Shown here piece by piece: positions 37,508-47,306 of a DNA stretch of 64,000 bases. Location of the stretch: the NCBI RefSeq assembly GCF_003581645.1, contig NZ_QXFK01000019.1, positions 186,001 to 250,000 on the forward strand, read 5' to 3'. Position 1 is the stretch's first letter, and each line of letters begins with the position of its first letter. The stretch comes from Pelagerythrobacter aerophilus (GTDB lineage Bacteria; Pseudomonadota; Alphaproteobacteria; Sphingomonadales; Sphingomonadaceae). The notes below the pieces were generated by a model. It searched no databases, was not told where the DNA came from, and worked only from the letters and a program-made list of their open reading frames with translations. The position numbers and the translations under genes were made by a program.

Positions 37508-38308
37508 TCAGTTGCCGGTGAAGGTCGGCTTGCGCCGTTCGAGGAAGGCGTCGACCGCCTCCTCGTGATCCCGCGTTTCGTGGACCACGGCCTGCAGCGC
37601 AGCCGAGAGATTGAGCACCGTGCCCAGCGAGGCGTCCTGCGCCTCGCGCAGCAGGCGTTTGGTCAGGCGTACGGCGCGTGGCGGATTGGCCGCGATCTCG
37701 TCGGCAAGCGCGCGCACGGCGGGCATCAGTTCGCCGGGTTCGACCACTTTGGTCACCAGCCCCCAGTCGAGCGCCGCCGCCGCGTCGATCATCCGCCCGG
37801 TCAGTGCCAGTTCGGTGGCGCGAGGCCAGCCGATCACCCGCGGGAGGAGCCAGGCTCCGCCATCGCCAGGGACCAGGCCGACCCGCACGAAGCTTTCCGC
37901 AAAGCGCGCCGCCTGCGACGCTATACGAATGTCGCACATGCAAGCGAGGTCGCAGCCCGCACCGATCGCCGGGCCGTTGACGGCGGCGATGACAGGCACT
38001 TCGATCTGCTGAAAGGCGAGCGGCAGGCGCTGGATACCGTCACGATAGTTGCGCACGGTGGCGACCGGCTGCTCGCCGCGCAGCCCCAAGCCCGGCTTCA
38101 TCTTCGACAGATCTCCACCCGAGGAAAAGGCCGAGCCGGCGCCTGTAAGGATGACGGCGCGAACCGAAGGATCGCCATCCGCCGCCTGCAACGCATCAAC
38201 GATCGCGTCTACCATCGCGTTGTCCGATATCGGATTGCGCGCCTCCGGCAGATTGAGCGTGATCGTCACGACCGCACCATCGCGTTCGATGAGTAGTTGC
38301 TTCGACAT
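37508..38308 (-). CDS. Enoyl-CoA hydratase/isomerase
   Basis: A 266-residue crotonase-family protein: LNLPEARNPIS, oxyanion-hole segments SAFSSGGDL and NGPAIGAGCDLACMCD, and the region FVRVGLVPGDGGAWLLPR where one expected catalytic Glu is replaced by Asp-Gly-Gly context (PGDGG). That pattern occurs in many isomerase-type members. First gene of the minus-strand operon, with a perfect TTGCATGCAA box 39 bases before its start at 38308. Confidence 0.83.
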   Translation of the reverse strand: MSKQLLIERDGAVVTITLNLPEARNPISDNAMVDAIVDALQAADGDPSVRAVILTGAGSAFSSGGDLSKMKPGLGLRGEQPVATVRNYRDGIQRLPLAFQQIEVPVIAAVNGPAIGAGCDLACMCDIRIASQAARFAESFVRVGLVPGDGGAWLLPRVIGWPRATELALTGRMIDAAAALDWGLVTKVVEPGELMPAVRALADEIAANPPRAVRLTKRLLREAQDASLGTVLNLSAALQAVVHETRDHEEAVDAFLERRKPTFTGN

Positions 38309-38346
38309 TTCGGTCCCTTTGCTTCTCAAAGCTGTCCTGCCATCTA

Positions 38347-38515
38347 TTGCATGCAAATCAGCATAGCAAGAGATGTGGGAGCAAGCTATCCCTCGACGTG
38401 GGAGATAGCGAGATGTATCGGCGCAACCTCCCTACTATATGTCGCAACCACAGCGGAACGAAAGCGCGCGAGTCTCGACAATCTCCCTTCCTCTCTGCAT
38501 TATGTTTGCATGCAA
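38347..38515. promoter_or_regulatory. Two perfect TTGCATGCAA boxes between divergent beta-oxidation operons
   Basis: Perfect copies at 38347-38356 and 38506-38515 within the 222-base gap between two divergent enoyl-CoA hydratase genes. Each box lies near one of the two starts: 39 bases before the minus-strand ATG and 15 bases before the plus-strand GTG. This arrangement would let one regulator control both operons. Confidence 0.7.
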
Positions 38516-38530
38516 TTGCGGAGAGGGGAT

Positions 38531-39397
38531 GTGTTCGAAACGCTCGAATACAAAGCAAGCGACGGCATCGCGACGATCCGGTTGAACCGGCCTGAAAAGC
38601 GCAACGCCTACAACGCCCGGATGATGAACGAGCTGGTCGCCGCGTTCGATCGTTCCGATGCGGACGACGACGTCGGTGCGGTCATCCTCACCGGCAGCGG
38701 TGATGCGTTCTGCGCAGGCGCCGATCTCTCAGGCGGCGCGGGCACTTTTGCGCAGCTCAGCGAAGATCCCGAGCGTGCCGCGCTGCGCCATGGCGGCTTA
38801 TGGCGCGACGGCGGCGGCGTCGCGTCCTTGCGTATTTTCGAGAGCCTGAAGCCGGTGATCGCCGCGATCAACGGCCCTGCGATCGGCGTGGGCGCGACGA
38901 TGATCCTTGCCTGCGACGTGCGGATTGCCAGCGACACGGCGCGCTTCGGCTATGTCTTCACCCAGCGTGGCCTGGTGCCGGAGGCGGCTTCGTCATGGTT
39001 CCTACCGCGCATCGTCGGTCTTTCGCGCGCGCTCGAATGGACGATGGGGGCGTGCATGGTGGCGGCAGACGAGGCGCTGGAGGCAGGCTTGGTTCGCGAG
39101 CTCTGCGCGCGGGACGATCTCATTCCCCGTGCCCGTGCGATCGCCAGGCGGTTCCTTTCCGGCTCGCGCGTCGCGGCGGCCCTAACCCGGCAGATGATGT
39201 GGCGGATGGCCGGCGCGGCTCACCCGATGGAAGCGCATCGCGTCGACAGTCGCGCCATAGCCGCGCTGCGCAGTTCGCCCGACACAATGGAAGCGGTCGC
39301 GGCCTTCCTTCAGAAACGTGAAGCCAACTTCGCCAGCCAAGTGTCCGACGGCATGCCGGACATCTGGCCGGACGGCTCTGGTCCCAAATTCTACTGA
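38531..39397 (+). CDS. Enoyl-CoA hydratase/isomerase
   Basis: A 288-residue crotonase-family protein with RLNRPEKRNAYNA, DAFCAGADL (oxyanion hole), NGPAIGVGATMILACD and FTQRGLVPEAASSWFLPR, where Glu sits in the catalytic place. Start chosen at the GTG 38531, which has a strong GGAGAGGG just upstream; the next start outward lies inside the operator box. It precedes the acyl-CoA dehydrogenase by 26 bases. Acts in beta-oxidation of the cluster's acyl-CoA. Confidence 0.83.
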   Translation: MFETLEYKASDGIATIRLNRPEKRNAYNARMMNELVAAFDRSDADDDVGAVILTGSGDAFCAGADLSGGAGTFAQLSEDPERAALRHGGLWRDGGGVASLRIFESLKPVIAAINGPAIGVGATMILACDVRIASDTARFGYVFTQRGLVPEAASSWFLPRIVGLSRALEWTMGACMVAADEALEAGLVRELCARDDLIPRARAIARRFLSGSRVAAALTRQMMWRMAGAAHPMEAHRVDSRAIAALRSSPDTMEAVAAFLQKREANFASQVSDGMPDIWPDGSGPKFY

Positions 39398-39423
39398 CCA
39401 TCTCTCCAGATCACGGATCCACC

Positions 39424-40677
39424 ATGGACTTCAACTATTCCCCCGAGCAGCGCCATTGGCTCGACCGCCTTGGCGCCTTCCTTGCCGACCACGTCCTGCC
39501 TGCGAAGGAGGCTTTCGTTCATGCCGGCGAAGCGGCGTTCGATTGGCCCTGGCAAAGCCCGCCGGTCCTCGCCGAGTTGCAAGCTCAGGCCAAGGCTGCG
39601 GGCCTCTGGAACCTGTTTCTTCCCCCTGCGGCGCAGGCGCACGCGGCGAACGGCTTCGCGTTTGATAGCCCCGGCCTGAGCAACCTTGCCTACGCCCCGC
39701 TTGCCGAGATGATGGGGCGGTACGAGTTCGCCTCGCGCATCTTCAACTGTTCGCCGCCCGATACCGGCAACATGGAACTGCTACTGCGCTACGGCTCTGC
39801 CGAACAACAGCAGCACTGGCTGGTGCCGCTGATGGAGGGGGCGATACGGTCGGCCTTCCTGATGACCGAACCGGATGTCGCCAGTTCCGACGCCACGAAC
39901 ATCGAGACCCGGATCGAACGCGACGGCGATCACTGGGTCATCAACGGCCGCAAGTGGTGGTCGACCGGGACCGGCGATGCCGATTGCAAGATCCTGATCG
40001 TGATGGGCAAGTCCGCACCCGATGCGCCGACGCATGCCCAGCAGAGCCAGATCCTCGTGCCCATCGACACGCCGGGCGTGACTGTAAAGCGCATGCTCGG
40101 GGTTTTCGGTTACGAAGACCGGCCTGCAGGTCACGGCGAAGTCGTGCTCGAGAACGTTCGCGTGCCCGCGGAGAACCTGATCCTAGGTGAGGGGCGCGGC
40201 TTCGAGGTCGCGCAAGGCCGGCTTGGCCCGGGGCGTATCCATCACTGCATGCGCACAATCGGCGCGGCCGAAGAAGCGCTCGATCTGATGTGCGCGCGAT
40301 TGAGTGGGCGTACGACTTTCGGCAAGACGCTGGCGGAACGCTCGGTCTGGCAGGAGCGGATCGCCTGGGCCCGCACCGAGATCGACATGGCGCGGCTCCT
40401 CACGCTGCGGACCGCGCAACTGCTCGACGAGAACGACGCCAGGGACGTGCGCGCCGATATCTCCAAGATCAAGCTGGCGGTGCCGCGCGCCGCATTGAGA
40501 GTGATCGATGACGCAATCCAGGCACATGGTGGAGGCGGTGTTTCTGGAGATTTCGACTTGGCGCGGCTCTACGCCAAGATTCGCACGATGCGGATCGTCG
40601 ACGGTCCGGACGAGGTGCATGCACGCGTCATCGCACGCGCCGAATTGAAACCCCATCGCCTTGACACCAAGCGATGA
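39424..40677 (+). CDS. Acyl-CoA dehydrogenase, ACAD10/11-like
   Basis: A 417-residue acyl-CoA dehydrogenase with the features of the ACAD10/11 group: MDFNYSPEQ start, FLMTEPDVASSDATN, INGRKWWSTG, and VDGPDEVH near the C-terminus. The ACAD10/11 group in animals, and the levulinate pathway of Pseudomonas (LvaC with LvaA), handle 4-hydroxyacyl-CoAs after phosphorylation by an APH-type kinase. Such a kinase is present at 49450-50520 in this cluster. The pairing is inference. Confidence 0.8.
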   Translation: MDFNYSPEQRHWLDRLGAFLADHVLPAKEAFVHAGEAAFDWPWQSPPVLAELQAQAKAAGLWNLFLPPAAQAHAANGFAFDSPGLSNLAYAPLAEMMGRYEFASRIFNCSPPDTGNMELLLRYGSAEQQQHWLVPLMEGAIRSAFLMTEPDVASSDATNIETRIERDGDHWVINGRKWWSTGTGDADCKILIVMGKSAPDAPTHAQQSQILVPIDTPGVTVKRMLGVFGYEDRPAGHGEVVLENVRVPAENLILGEGRGFEVAQGRLGPGRIHHCMRTIGAAEEALDLMCARLSGRTTFGKTLAERSVWQERIAWARTEIDMARLLTLRTAQLLDENDARDVRADISKIKLAVPRAALRVIDDAIQAHGGGGVSGDFDLARLYAKIRTMRIVDGPDEVHARVIARAELKPHRLDTKR

Positions 40678-40702
40678 CGAATCAGGCCCTACCGCACATT
40701 TT

Positions 40703-40854
40703 TTGCATGCGATAATGACACTTCGCCTCGGTCTCAGCCAGAGGCAGACCGCGCGCCACAAGTCACAACTATTTGATTAAAAGCATTTCTTTTATAATAT
40801 TCATCACCCGACCGGCCATCCCCTCATATTGTATGCAAAGAATCTTGCATGCAA
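40703..40854. promoter_or_regulatory. Three TTGCATGCAA-like boxes in a 348-base AT-rich gap
   Basis: The gap 40678-41025 carries TTGCATGCGA (40703-40712), TTGTATGCAA (40829-40838) and a perfect TTGCATGCAA (40845-40854). A perfect TATAAT lies at 40793-40798 in an A/T-rich stretch on the plus strand, though no good -35 hexamer stands at 17 bases. The last two boxes would then be just downstream of the transcription start, a position suited to repression of the SDR-TonB-MFS-SDR-GntR operon. I see no gene in the gap. Confidence 0.62.
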
Positions 40855-41025
40855 TTGCCTGATGAGATAGCTTGCCTGCATTGGCCGCCGGAAAGAGCGG
40901 TCGATGAACTTGGGAAGAGCGGGAATGTCCTTCTGGCAGCCACGGATTTCTGCACTCACGACGGACCTCGCTAGTCGTAGGCAGAGCGGCGAGCGCGGCT
41001 CGGCAGCTCACGCTCGCACGAGTTT

Positions 41026-41874
41026 ATGATGCGGCGCTACGAAGGAAAAGTAGCGGTCGTCACCGGGGCTGGACGCCCCGGAGGTATCGGGGAAGCGATC
41101 GCACGCCGCGTCACGAGCGAAGGCGGCCGTGTTGCCGTCCTGGATCTTTGCCGCGACAAGCCCGAAGCGCCCCGTGAGAGCTTCGGCAGCCTCCGTTCGC
41201 TGCAATCGGTTGCGGATTCGCTCGGCGAGACTGGCGAGAAGGGCCTCGCGGTGCGCTGCGACGTCACCGATGAGGATGAAATTGCAAGCGCCATGGCGGA
41301 AATTCGCGATGCGCTGGGCGGCATCGACGTACTGTTCGCCAATGCCGGGGGCGGCACGGGAGCAGGTCCTGTCGACCAGACCCCGGTCAGCGATCTCGAC
41401 CGTTCGGCGTGGGATTACACGATCGCCGTCAGTCTGACGTCCGTCTACTTGTGTGCAAAGCATGCCGTCCCTGCGCTTCGCGCTCGAGGGGGTGGAGCGA
41501 TCGTCAGCACGACGTCGATCAGCGCCTATCACGGCGTCGCCGGGCTATCGGCATATTCGGCTGCCAAGTACGGGGTGACTGCCCTTACCCGCGATCTCGC
41601 GCTCGAGCTCGCGGGCGAAAGCATCCGCGTGAATGCCTTCGCCCCCGGCATCACGCTGACGCCTTATGTACGCCAGCGATACGAGACGCTGGCATCGCAA
41701 AATCCAGGCACGACTCCGCAGGAACTTATGGGTCGCTTCGTCTCCACGCGGATCCCGCTCGGCCGAGCGGCCGAGCCGCGTGAGATGGCCGCCGTCGCCG
41801 CCTTTCTCGGAAGTGATGATGCCAGTTTCATGACCGGTCAGACCCTGTTCGTCGATGGCGGGATGCGCGTTTGA
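41026..41874 (+). CDS. Short-chain dehydrogenase/reductase
   Basis: A 282-residue SDR: VTGAGRPGGIGEAIARR (one residue longer than TGxxxGIG, as in several terpene-alcohol and cyclohexanol dehydrogenases), NAGGGTG, Ser in STTSISAY, YSAAKYG, and TGQTLFVDGG at the end. NAD preference is suggested by LDLC after strand 2. First gene of the operon that ends with the GntR regulator. Probably oxidises a secondary alcohol. Confidence 0.8.
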   Translation: MMRRYEGKVAVVTGAGRPGGIGEAIARRVTSEGGRVAVLDLCRDKPEAPRESFGSLRSLQSVADSLGETGEKGLAVRCDVTDEDEIASAMAEIRDALGGIDVLFANAGGGTGAGPVDQTPVSDLDRSAWDYTIAVSLTSVYLCAKHAVPALRARGGGAIVSTTSISAYHGVAGLSAYSAAKYGVTALTRDLALELAGESIRVNAFAPGITLTPYVRQRYETLASQNPGTTPQELMGRFVSTRIPLGRAAEPREMAAVAAFLGSDDASFMTGQTLFVDGGMRV

Positions 41875-41967
41875 GCGAGGTGTGCGGCAGCGCCCTCGCC
41901 GCGGAGCCGCATCGCGGAAATTCGATCGAGGACGTCAACGAACATTCGATTTGAGGGAGGATTAGAG

Positions 41968-44400
41968 GTGAAAAGAAGCAAGCAGATCGCACTCCTGGGC
42001 GGAGCGAGCCTCGCGGCTTTGGCGAGCCCCGCCGTGGCACAGGAAGTGCCGACCGATCCGGCCCCGTCAGCAATGGAGGATCCGGCGTCGGATAACGGCG
42101 CGGCTCCGGCGCCTGGCGAGATCATCGTCACTGCCCAACGGCGTGAGCAATCGCAGCAGGACGTTCCGATCTCGATATCGGTCGTCTCCTCCCAAGCTCT
42201 CGAGCAGAGCAACCTCACCACCGTTGCCGACATCCAGTTTCTGTCACCGGGTGTGAACTACAACGCCAACTTCGGAGGCGGCTTCAACATTCGCGGCGTG
42301 GGCACACAGTCCCTGCTGATGTCGGCGGAGCAATCGGTTGCGCTGGTGATCGACGACGTGATCCAGGGCCTTCCGGAAGTCTCCTTTGCAGGTCCGAGCT
42401 ATCAGTCGCTGGTCGACATCGAGCGGATCGAGGTTCTCAAGGGACCGCAGGGCACTCTGTTCGGCAAGAACAGCTCGGCCGGCGTCATTCAGATCATCAC
42501 GGCAAATCCGGAGATCGGCGTTCGCTCTCTCGAGGGATCGCTATCCTATGGTACGAAGAACGAGCTGAATGCAGAGTCGGTCCTCAATTTGCCGATCGGC
42601 AGCACCGCGGCCCTCAGGATCGCTGGAGGGCTCCAACGCCGCGACGGCTTCGTGCGCGATCTCTATAGCGGCGAGGATCGCTGGGCCTACGAGCGCTATT
42701 CCCTGCGCGGCAAGCTCCTGTGGGAGCCCACCGACGACCTCAGCATCCTCTTGAACGGCGAATATCGCCACCTGACCGACAACGCGAACGGCCTGTGGAC
42801 CTTCCGAAATTGCGGCAGCGGCTTCGGAGCGTTCGATCCCTGCGCCGAACTGGAGCCCTATGGCATTGAGGCAGGTCCGGAAAATCTCGAGGTAGCGACC
42901 GACGGAAACAGCTACACCAAGCAGAAGGCGTATTCGTTCAGTGGCCGGATCGATTACGATCTCGGCAATGCGACGTTGACGTCGATCACCGCCTATCGGG
43001 ACATCCTGCAGCCGATCTCGCTCGACACCGACGCAACGCCCGCGGCAATCTACTCCCGCAACGAGAACATCTCCGGCGGAACGCAGTTCACCCAGGAATT
43101 GCGGATCAACGGGGACACGGGGATCCTCAACTACACCCTGGGCGGCTTCTATTACGATGCGCGCCCGTATCAGAAGGGCATGAACGGGGGCACCCTGGGC
43201 TATCTTCCCGATGACTCCTCGATCCTGCTCTCGCTCAATGCGATTGGCCCCTATTCGGGCCAAGGCTACGGATCCTGGGTCAAGGCGAAGATCAAGAGCT
43301 ACGCGCTGTTCGGGCAGTTGGAAGCCGAGGTGATCCCGGGCCTGACGCTCATCGCCGGCGGCCGCTATACCAACGATGACGTACGACAGACCATCGACTA
43401 TTTCGACGTGCCATGGCTGTGCCGCGCGGCGTATGCCTTCGGGCAATCGTGTCATGGGCTGGACCTGCCCCTCTCGTCGGGCGAGGCCAGGGTGAAGGCG
43501 GACAAGTTCACCTACAAGTTCACTGCCAAGTACGACATCACGCCCGCGGTCAATGTCTATGCGACCTACGCAACCGGCTACAAGGGGCCGATGATTTCGC
43601 ATCCGGCGAACCAGCCTCAGTTGCTGCTTCGGCCCGAGCTGTCCAAATCGTACGAGGTCGGCCTCAAGGCGGAGCTGTTCGCACGGACGCTCGCCTTTAA
43701 TCTGGCATTGTTCAAGGTGGACTACGACGACTTCCAGGGCCAGCAGCGTGTCGGGGTCGCACCGACCTTCTACTATACCACCACCAATGCCGGCGGCCTT
43801 CAGACCAAGGGGGTGGAAGCCGATCTGACCTGGCGTGCAGCGCCCGGCCTGACTCTGGCCGGACACGTCGCCTACATTCCGACCAAGTTCACCGAGTTCG
43901 CGGTGCAATGCTACGATCGCTACACCAATCCGGCGACCACCCCGGGCGAGTGCAACTACGTCCAGCCGGGTCTGCCGGAGGGGACTCCGCCGCAGTTCAA
44001 CGCGGCTGGATATCCGCTGACCTATTCGCCAAAATGGACCTGGGGCGCGAGCGCCAACTACGAGACGTATGTCGGCAACGACCTCTCGCTCGACGTCAGT
44101 GCCTCGTACAGCCACCGCAGCAGCACCTATGGCGTTGTCGCCGATCCGAACAGCATCGTTCCGAGCTACGGCCTGCTGAACGGCCAGGTGAGCATAGGGG
44201 ACTCGGACGACCGCTGGCGGGTAGCACTGTTCGCCCGCAACCTTCTCGACAAGCACTTCGTCGCGGGAATATTCCGCACGCCGCTCGACTCCGGGACGGA
44301 CAATTCGACCCCGCTGTCGACGATCGGATACTCCAACATTCCCGCGCTGGATTCGAGCCGAACTGTGGGCATCAAGTTCAGCTATTCCTTTGGCGAGTAA
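41968..44400 (+). CDS. TonB-dependent outer membrane receptor
   Basis: An 810-residue receptor with signal peptide (cleavage near AVAQ, about residue 25), a short acidic linker, plug domain from GEIIVTAQRREQSQQDVPIS and a barrel ending in FSYSFGE. The start is a GTG at 41968 preceded by GGGAGG. It is distinct from the first receptor at 27915-30194, so the cluster has two outer-membrane entry routes, each paired with an MFS permease. Substrate unknown. Confidence 0.85.
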   Translation: MKRSKQIALLGGASLAALASPAVAQEVPTDPAPSAMEDPASDNGAAPAPGEIIVTAQRREQSQQDVPISISVVSSQALEQSNLTTVADIQFLSPGVNYNANFGGGFNIRGVGTQSLLMSAEQSVALVIDDVIQGLPEVSFAGPSYQSLVDIERIEVLKGPQGTLFGKNSSAGVIQIITANPEIGVRSLEGSLSYGTKNELNAESVLNLPIGSTAALRIAGGLQRRDGFVRDLYSGEDRWAYERYSLRGKLLWEPTDDLSILLNGEYRHLTDNANGLWTFRNCGSGFGAFDPCAELEPYGIEAGPENLEVATDGNSYTKQKAYSFSGRIDYDLGNATLTSITAYRDILQPISLDTDATPAAIYSRNENISGGTQFTQELRINGDTGILNYTLGGFYYDARPYQKGMNGGTLGYLPDDSSILLSLNAIGPYSGQGYGSWVKAKIKSYALFGQLEAEVIPGLTLIAGGRYTNDDVRQTIDYFDVPWLCRAAYAFGQSCHGLDLPLSSGEARVKADKFTYKFTAKYDITPAVNVYATYATGYKGPMISHPANQPQLLLRPELSKSYEVGLKAELFARTLAFNLALFKVDYDDFQGQQRVGVAPTFYYTTTNAGGLQTKGVEADLTWRAAPGLTLAGHVAYIPTKFTEFAVQCYDRYTNPATTPGECNYVQPGLPEGTPPQFNAAGYPLTYSPKWTWGASANYETYVGNDLSLDVSASYSHRSSTYGVVADPNSIVPSYGLLNGQVSIGDSDDRWRVALFARNLLDKHFVAGIFRTPLDSGTDNSTPLSTIGYSNIPALDSSRTVGIKFSYSFGE

Positions 44401-44407
44401 GGCAAGA

Positions 44408-45751
44408 GTGCCGCCGGCCGCTCCGAACACCGGAGCAGCCGGTGATACGGCAAGAAGCAGCGCCGGATGGATGCTCGGTCTGCTGACCACGGGCTATGGG
44501 CTCAACCTGCTCGACCGGCAAATCATCAATATCCTGTCGGAACCGATCAAGCGCGATCTCGGCCTGGCGGACTGGCAACTCGGGGCTCTGAGCGGCCTGT
44601 CATTTGCTCTGCTCTACAGCGTGGCCGCTTTGCCGATCGCCCGCTATGCGGACCGATCGAACAGGGTTCGGGTCGTCGGTGCAGCGATCCTGATATGGAG
44701 CTTTTTCACCGCAGCGACGGCCATGGCCGGCAGCTTCGTACAGATGCTGATCTTTCGGCTGGGAGTGGGAGTCGGGGAAGCCGGCGGCGCCCCGCCCTCC
44801 CAGTCGCTGATAGCGGATCGTTTTCCAGCCAACCGCCGCTCCGGCGCGCTCGCCATATTCGCCCTGGGCGCCCCCGTAGGCGCCGCCATCGGCCTGATCG
44901 GCGGCGGGCTTCTTGAAGGGGTGATCGGCTGGCGCTGGACCATGGTGTGCGCGGGGGTTCCGGGGCTCCTCATCGGTGCGCTGGTGCTGCTTACTTTGCG
45001 CGACACCCGCGCAGCGCACGGCGGCAAGGCGACGGGCGCTGCTGAAACACCGAGCCTGATCGCAGCGTTGAAATTGCTGCTTTCACGCCGAACATTCACG
45101 CTCATCGCGTTCGCAAGCGCCCTGCTCAGTTTCTGTAATTACGGTGCGATGGCGTTCGCTGGTTCGTATTATCTTCGCCTCCATTCACCAGAGCTCACCA
45201 AGATCGGGGCGGCGGTTGGACAAGAACCGCTCGGCGTAATCGGGCTCGGACTCGGCATTTTTGGAGCCACAGGCGGCGCGCTCGGCGCTTTGGTCGGGGG
45301 CCGGCTCGGCGACCGGTTCGGTGTCGGAAACTTGCGCGCCCTGGTGCTAATCCCTGCCATCGGCTCCTTGCTCGGCACGATCAGCTATGCGGTGATGTTC
45401 ACGGTCCCCAGCGCGGCGATGTCGTTGGTAGTATTCGCGGTGGCAGCATTCTTCACGAGCGTCTGGTACGGTCCTGGCACGCTGGCGATGCAGCGCCTGG
45501 CGGGCGCAGATGCAAAGGCTACGGCCCTCGCAGTGGCTTTGTTCATCAACAGCGCGGTCGGGCTGAGCTTCGGCCCCCTGCTGATCGGGTTCGCCAGCGA
45601 CCTGCTCGCTCCCAGCCTAGGCGAGGGTGAAGGACTTCGAGCAGGAATTCTCCTCGGTCTCGTCGCCGGGCTGGCGTCAGGCTTTCTCTATTGGCGCGCT
45701 AGCCGCTCGATCGCCCGCGAGATTGCAGAGGTCGAGGGTGTTGCCAAATGA
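44408..45751 (+). CDS. MFS transporter, spinster-like
   Basis: A 447-residue, 12-helix MFS permease: YGLNLLDRQIINILSEPIKR in helix 1, ADRSNRVRVV in the helix 2-3 loop and GVGEAGGAPPSQSLIADRF in helix 4, all typical of spinster-like carriers. The GTG at 44408 has TAAGG five bases upstream; a TTG at 44390 inside the receptor stop is the alternative. Stop overlaps the next SDR (ATGA). Partner of the preceding TonB receptor. Confidence 0.78.
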   Translation: MPPAAPNTGAAGDTARSSAGWMLGLLTTGYGLNLLDRQIINILSEPIKRDLGLADWQLGALSGLSFALLYSVAALPIARYADRSNRVRVVGAAILIWSFFTAATAMAGSFVQMLIFRLGVGVGEAGGAPPSQSLIADRFPANRRSGALAIFALGAPVGAAIGLIGGGLLEGVIGWRWTMVCAGVPGLLIGALVLLTLRDTRAAHGGKATGAAETPSLIAALKLLLSRRTFTLIAFASALLSFCNYGAMAFAGSYYLRLHSPELTKIGAAVGQEPLGVIGLGLGIFGATGGALGALVGGRLGDRFGVGNLRALVLIPAIGSLLGTISYAVMFTVPSAAMSLVVFAVAAFFTSVWYGPGTLAMQRLAGADAKATALAVALFINSAVGLSFGPLLIGFASDLLAPSLGEGEGLRAGILLGLVAGLASGFLYWRASRSIAREIAEVEGVAK

Positions 45752-46509
45752 AGATCAAGGGAAGCGGATTTGTCATCGCCGGAGGCGGATCGGGGCTGGG
45801 ATTGACCACTGCGCTCAGCTTGCGAGAGGCGGGAGCTCGGGTGGGAGTGCTCGATCTGAAACAAGGCGAGTGGGACGGCGCGTTCGCACATGCGGATGTT
45901 GCTGACGAAACCGGCGTAGATCGGGCCCTGGACGCACTCGCGAGTGAGATTGGCCAGCTTCGCGGCCTTATCAACACTACGGGTATCGGGCACTCCGGCC
46001 TGTCCGCCGGGCCGGACCGGAAAGTGACCGCAGAGGGGTTTCGCCGTGTGCTCGACGTCAATACGCTCGGCAGCTTCATCCTAGCGCAGGCCGCGGCTGA
46101 ACGCATGATCGCCTCCGAAGCAGATAAACAGGGCGAACGCGGTGTCATCATCAATACCTCGTCTATCGTGGCCTTTGAGGGACAGATCGGCACCGCCGCC
46201 TATGCTGCGGCAAAAGGCGGTATCAATGCGATGACCCTGCCTCTCGCACGTGAGTTCGGTCCGTACGGGATCAGGGTAGTCACCATCGCCCCGGGTATCT
46301 TCGAGACACCGATGTTCTCGCAAGCACGGGGTCCCATGGTGGATTGGCTGCGCGAGCAAGTGATCTACCCCGATCGACCCGGCGACGCTGTTGAATTCGC
46401 AGAAATGGTGGCGCATATCGTGTGCAATCGGATGCTAAACGGCACAGTGATCCGGCTGGATGGCGCTTATCGTGTCCCGTCGGGCAGGCACGACTGGTGG
46501 GTCGATTGA
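45748..46509 (+). CDS. SDR, 3-hydroxyacyl-CoA dehydrogenase type-2-like
   Basis: A 253-residue SDR resembling the HSD10 group: IAGGGSGLGL near the N-terminus, LDLKQGEWDGAFAHADV, NTTGIG, and INTSSIVAFEGQIGTAAYAAAKGG with the catalytic Ser and Tyr-Lys. The stretch VVTIAPGIFETPM after the active site is typical of 3-hydroxy-2-methylbutyryl-CoA-like dehydrogenases. Translationally coupled to the MFS gene. Likely acts on a hydroxyacyl-CoA, possibly a branched one. Confidence 0.8.
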   Translation: MKIKGSGFVIAGGGSGLGLTTALSLREAGARVGVLDLKQGEWDGAFAHADVADETGVDRALDALASEIGQLRGLINTTGIGHSGLSAGPDRKVTAEGFRRVLDVNTLGSFILAQAAAERMIASEADKQGERGVIINTSSIVAFEGQIGTAAYAAAKGGINAMTLPLAREFGPYGIRVVTIAPGIFETPMFSQARGPMVDWLREQVIYPDRPGDAVEFAEMVAHIVCNRMLNGTVIRLDGAYRVPSGRHDWWVD

Positions 46510-46563
46510 GACAGTCTGGGCGGCATAGTCGCGGCGCCGGTACAACAGGGTAAGGACGCAGTT

Positions 46564-47262
46564 TTGGTCAAAGCGGTCGACATCGCCTACGAAACCATCC
46601 GCGATGGAATCCGAAACGGCACATATCCCCCCGGATCACACCTTACTGCGCAAGCGTTGGCCGAAGCATCCGGGTTCAGCCGGACACCTGTGCGCGAGGC
46701 GATGCGCCGCCTCCATGCCGAGGCACTGATCCAGTTCATCCCCAATCGTGGTGCATTCGTCGCCACCTGGAGCCGGCGCGAAATCGAGCAAATCTACGAC
46801 TTGCGCATCCTGCTCGAAAGCTTCGCTGCGCGTGAGGCAGCGTTGCACATTTCCGACGAGCAGCTCGGTCGCCTGCGCGAGATTGCGCAGCAGATGCACG
46901 CGACCACGCAGAGGGACGCGCCCGACGTCGAGAAAGTGACGGAGTTGAACGACGAGTTCCACAAGCTCGTGCTCGATGCCAGCGGAAACGTGCGGCTGCG
47001 TAATCTGCTCGGCAGCATCGTGGAGATACCACTCGTTCTCAACACTTTCAGGTCGTATTCGCTCGAGCAGATCCGACGCTCGTCAGCCCAGCATCTCGAA
47101 CTCACGGACGCCTTCGCCGCGCGCGAGCCCGACTGGGCGGCGGCGATCATGACCGCGCACATCCGCTCGGCGCGTCAGACGCTCATGTCCAAGACGGACG
47201 GTGGGGAATCTGCCGCACTCCCGGCGGAGGGTAACGCGCCCGGCGAGAGTGGCGAGGACTAG
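46564..47262 (+). CDS. GntR-family regulator with FCD domain, proposed master regulator of the cluster
   Basis: A 232-residue FadR-subfamily regulator. The winged HTH occupies about 1-70 (LTAQALAEASGFSRTPVREA). The FCD domain (about 80-215) keeps the metal/ligand residues in LNDEFHKL and in QHLELTDAF and MTAHIRSA. It starts with TTG at 46564, with TAAGGA seven bases upstream. It ends the operon that has three TTGCATGCAA-type boxes in its promoter, implying autoregulation. It is the only regulator inside 24.4-61.7 kb. FCD repressors are usually released by a pathway acid or acyl-CoA. Confidence 0.85.
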   Translation: MVKAVDIAYETIRDGIRNGTYPPGSHLTAQALAEASGFSRTPVREAMRRLHAEALIQFIPNRGAFVATWSRREIEQIYDLRILLESFAAREAALHISDEQLGRLREIAQQMHATTQRDAPDVEKVTELNDEFHKLVLDASGNVRLRNLLGSIVEIPLVLNTFRSYSLEQIRRSSAQHLELTDAFAAREPDWAAAIMTAHIRSARQTLMSKTDGGESAALPAEGNAPGESGED

Positions 47263-47306
47263 AACGGACCTTCGGTGGCAATGACGCGCTGGATAGTGCC
47301 TCGGTG

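Noticed and set aside
40769-41011. 80-codon minus-strand open frame in the 348-base gap
   Set aside because: It reads through the operator boxes and the TATAAT, has no family resemblance and no clear ribosome binding site.
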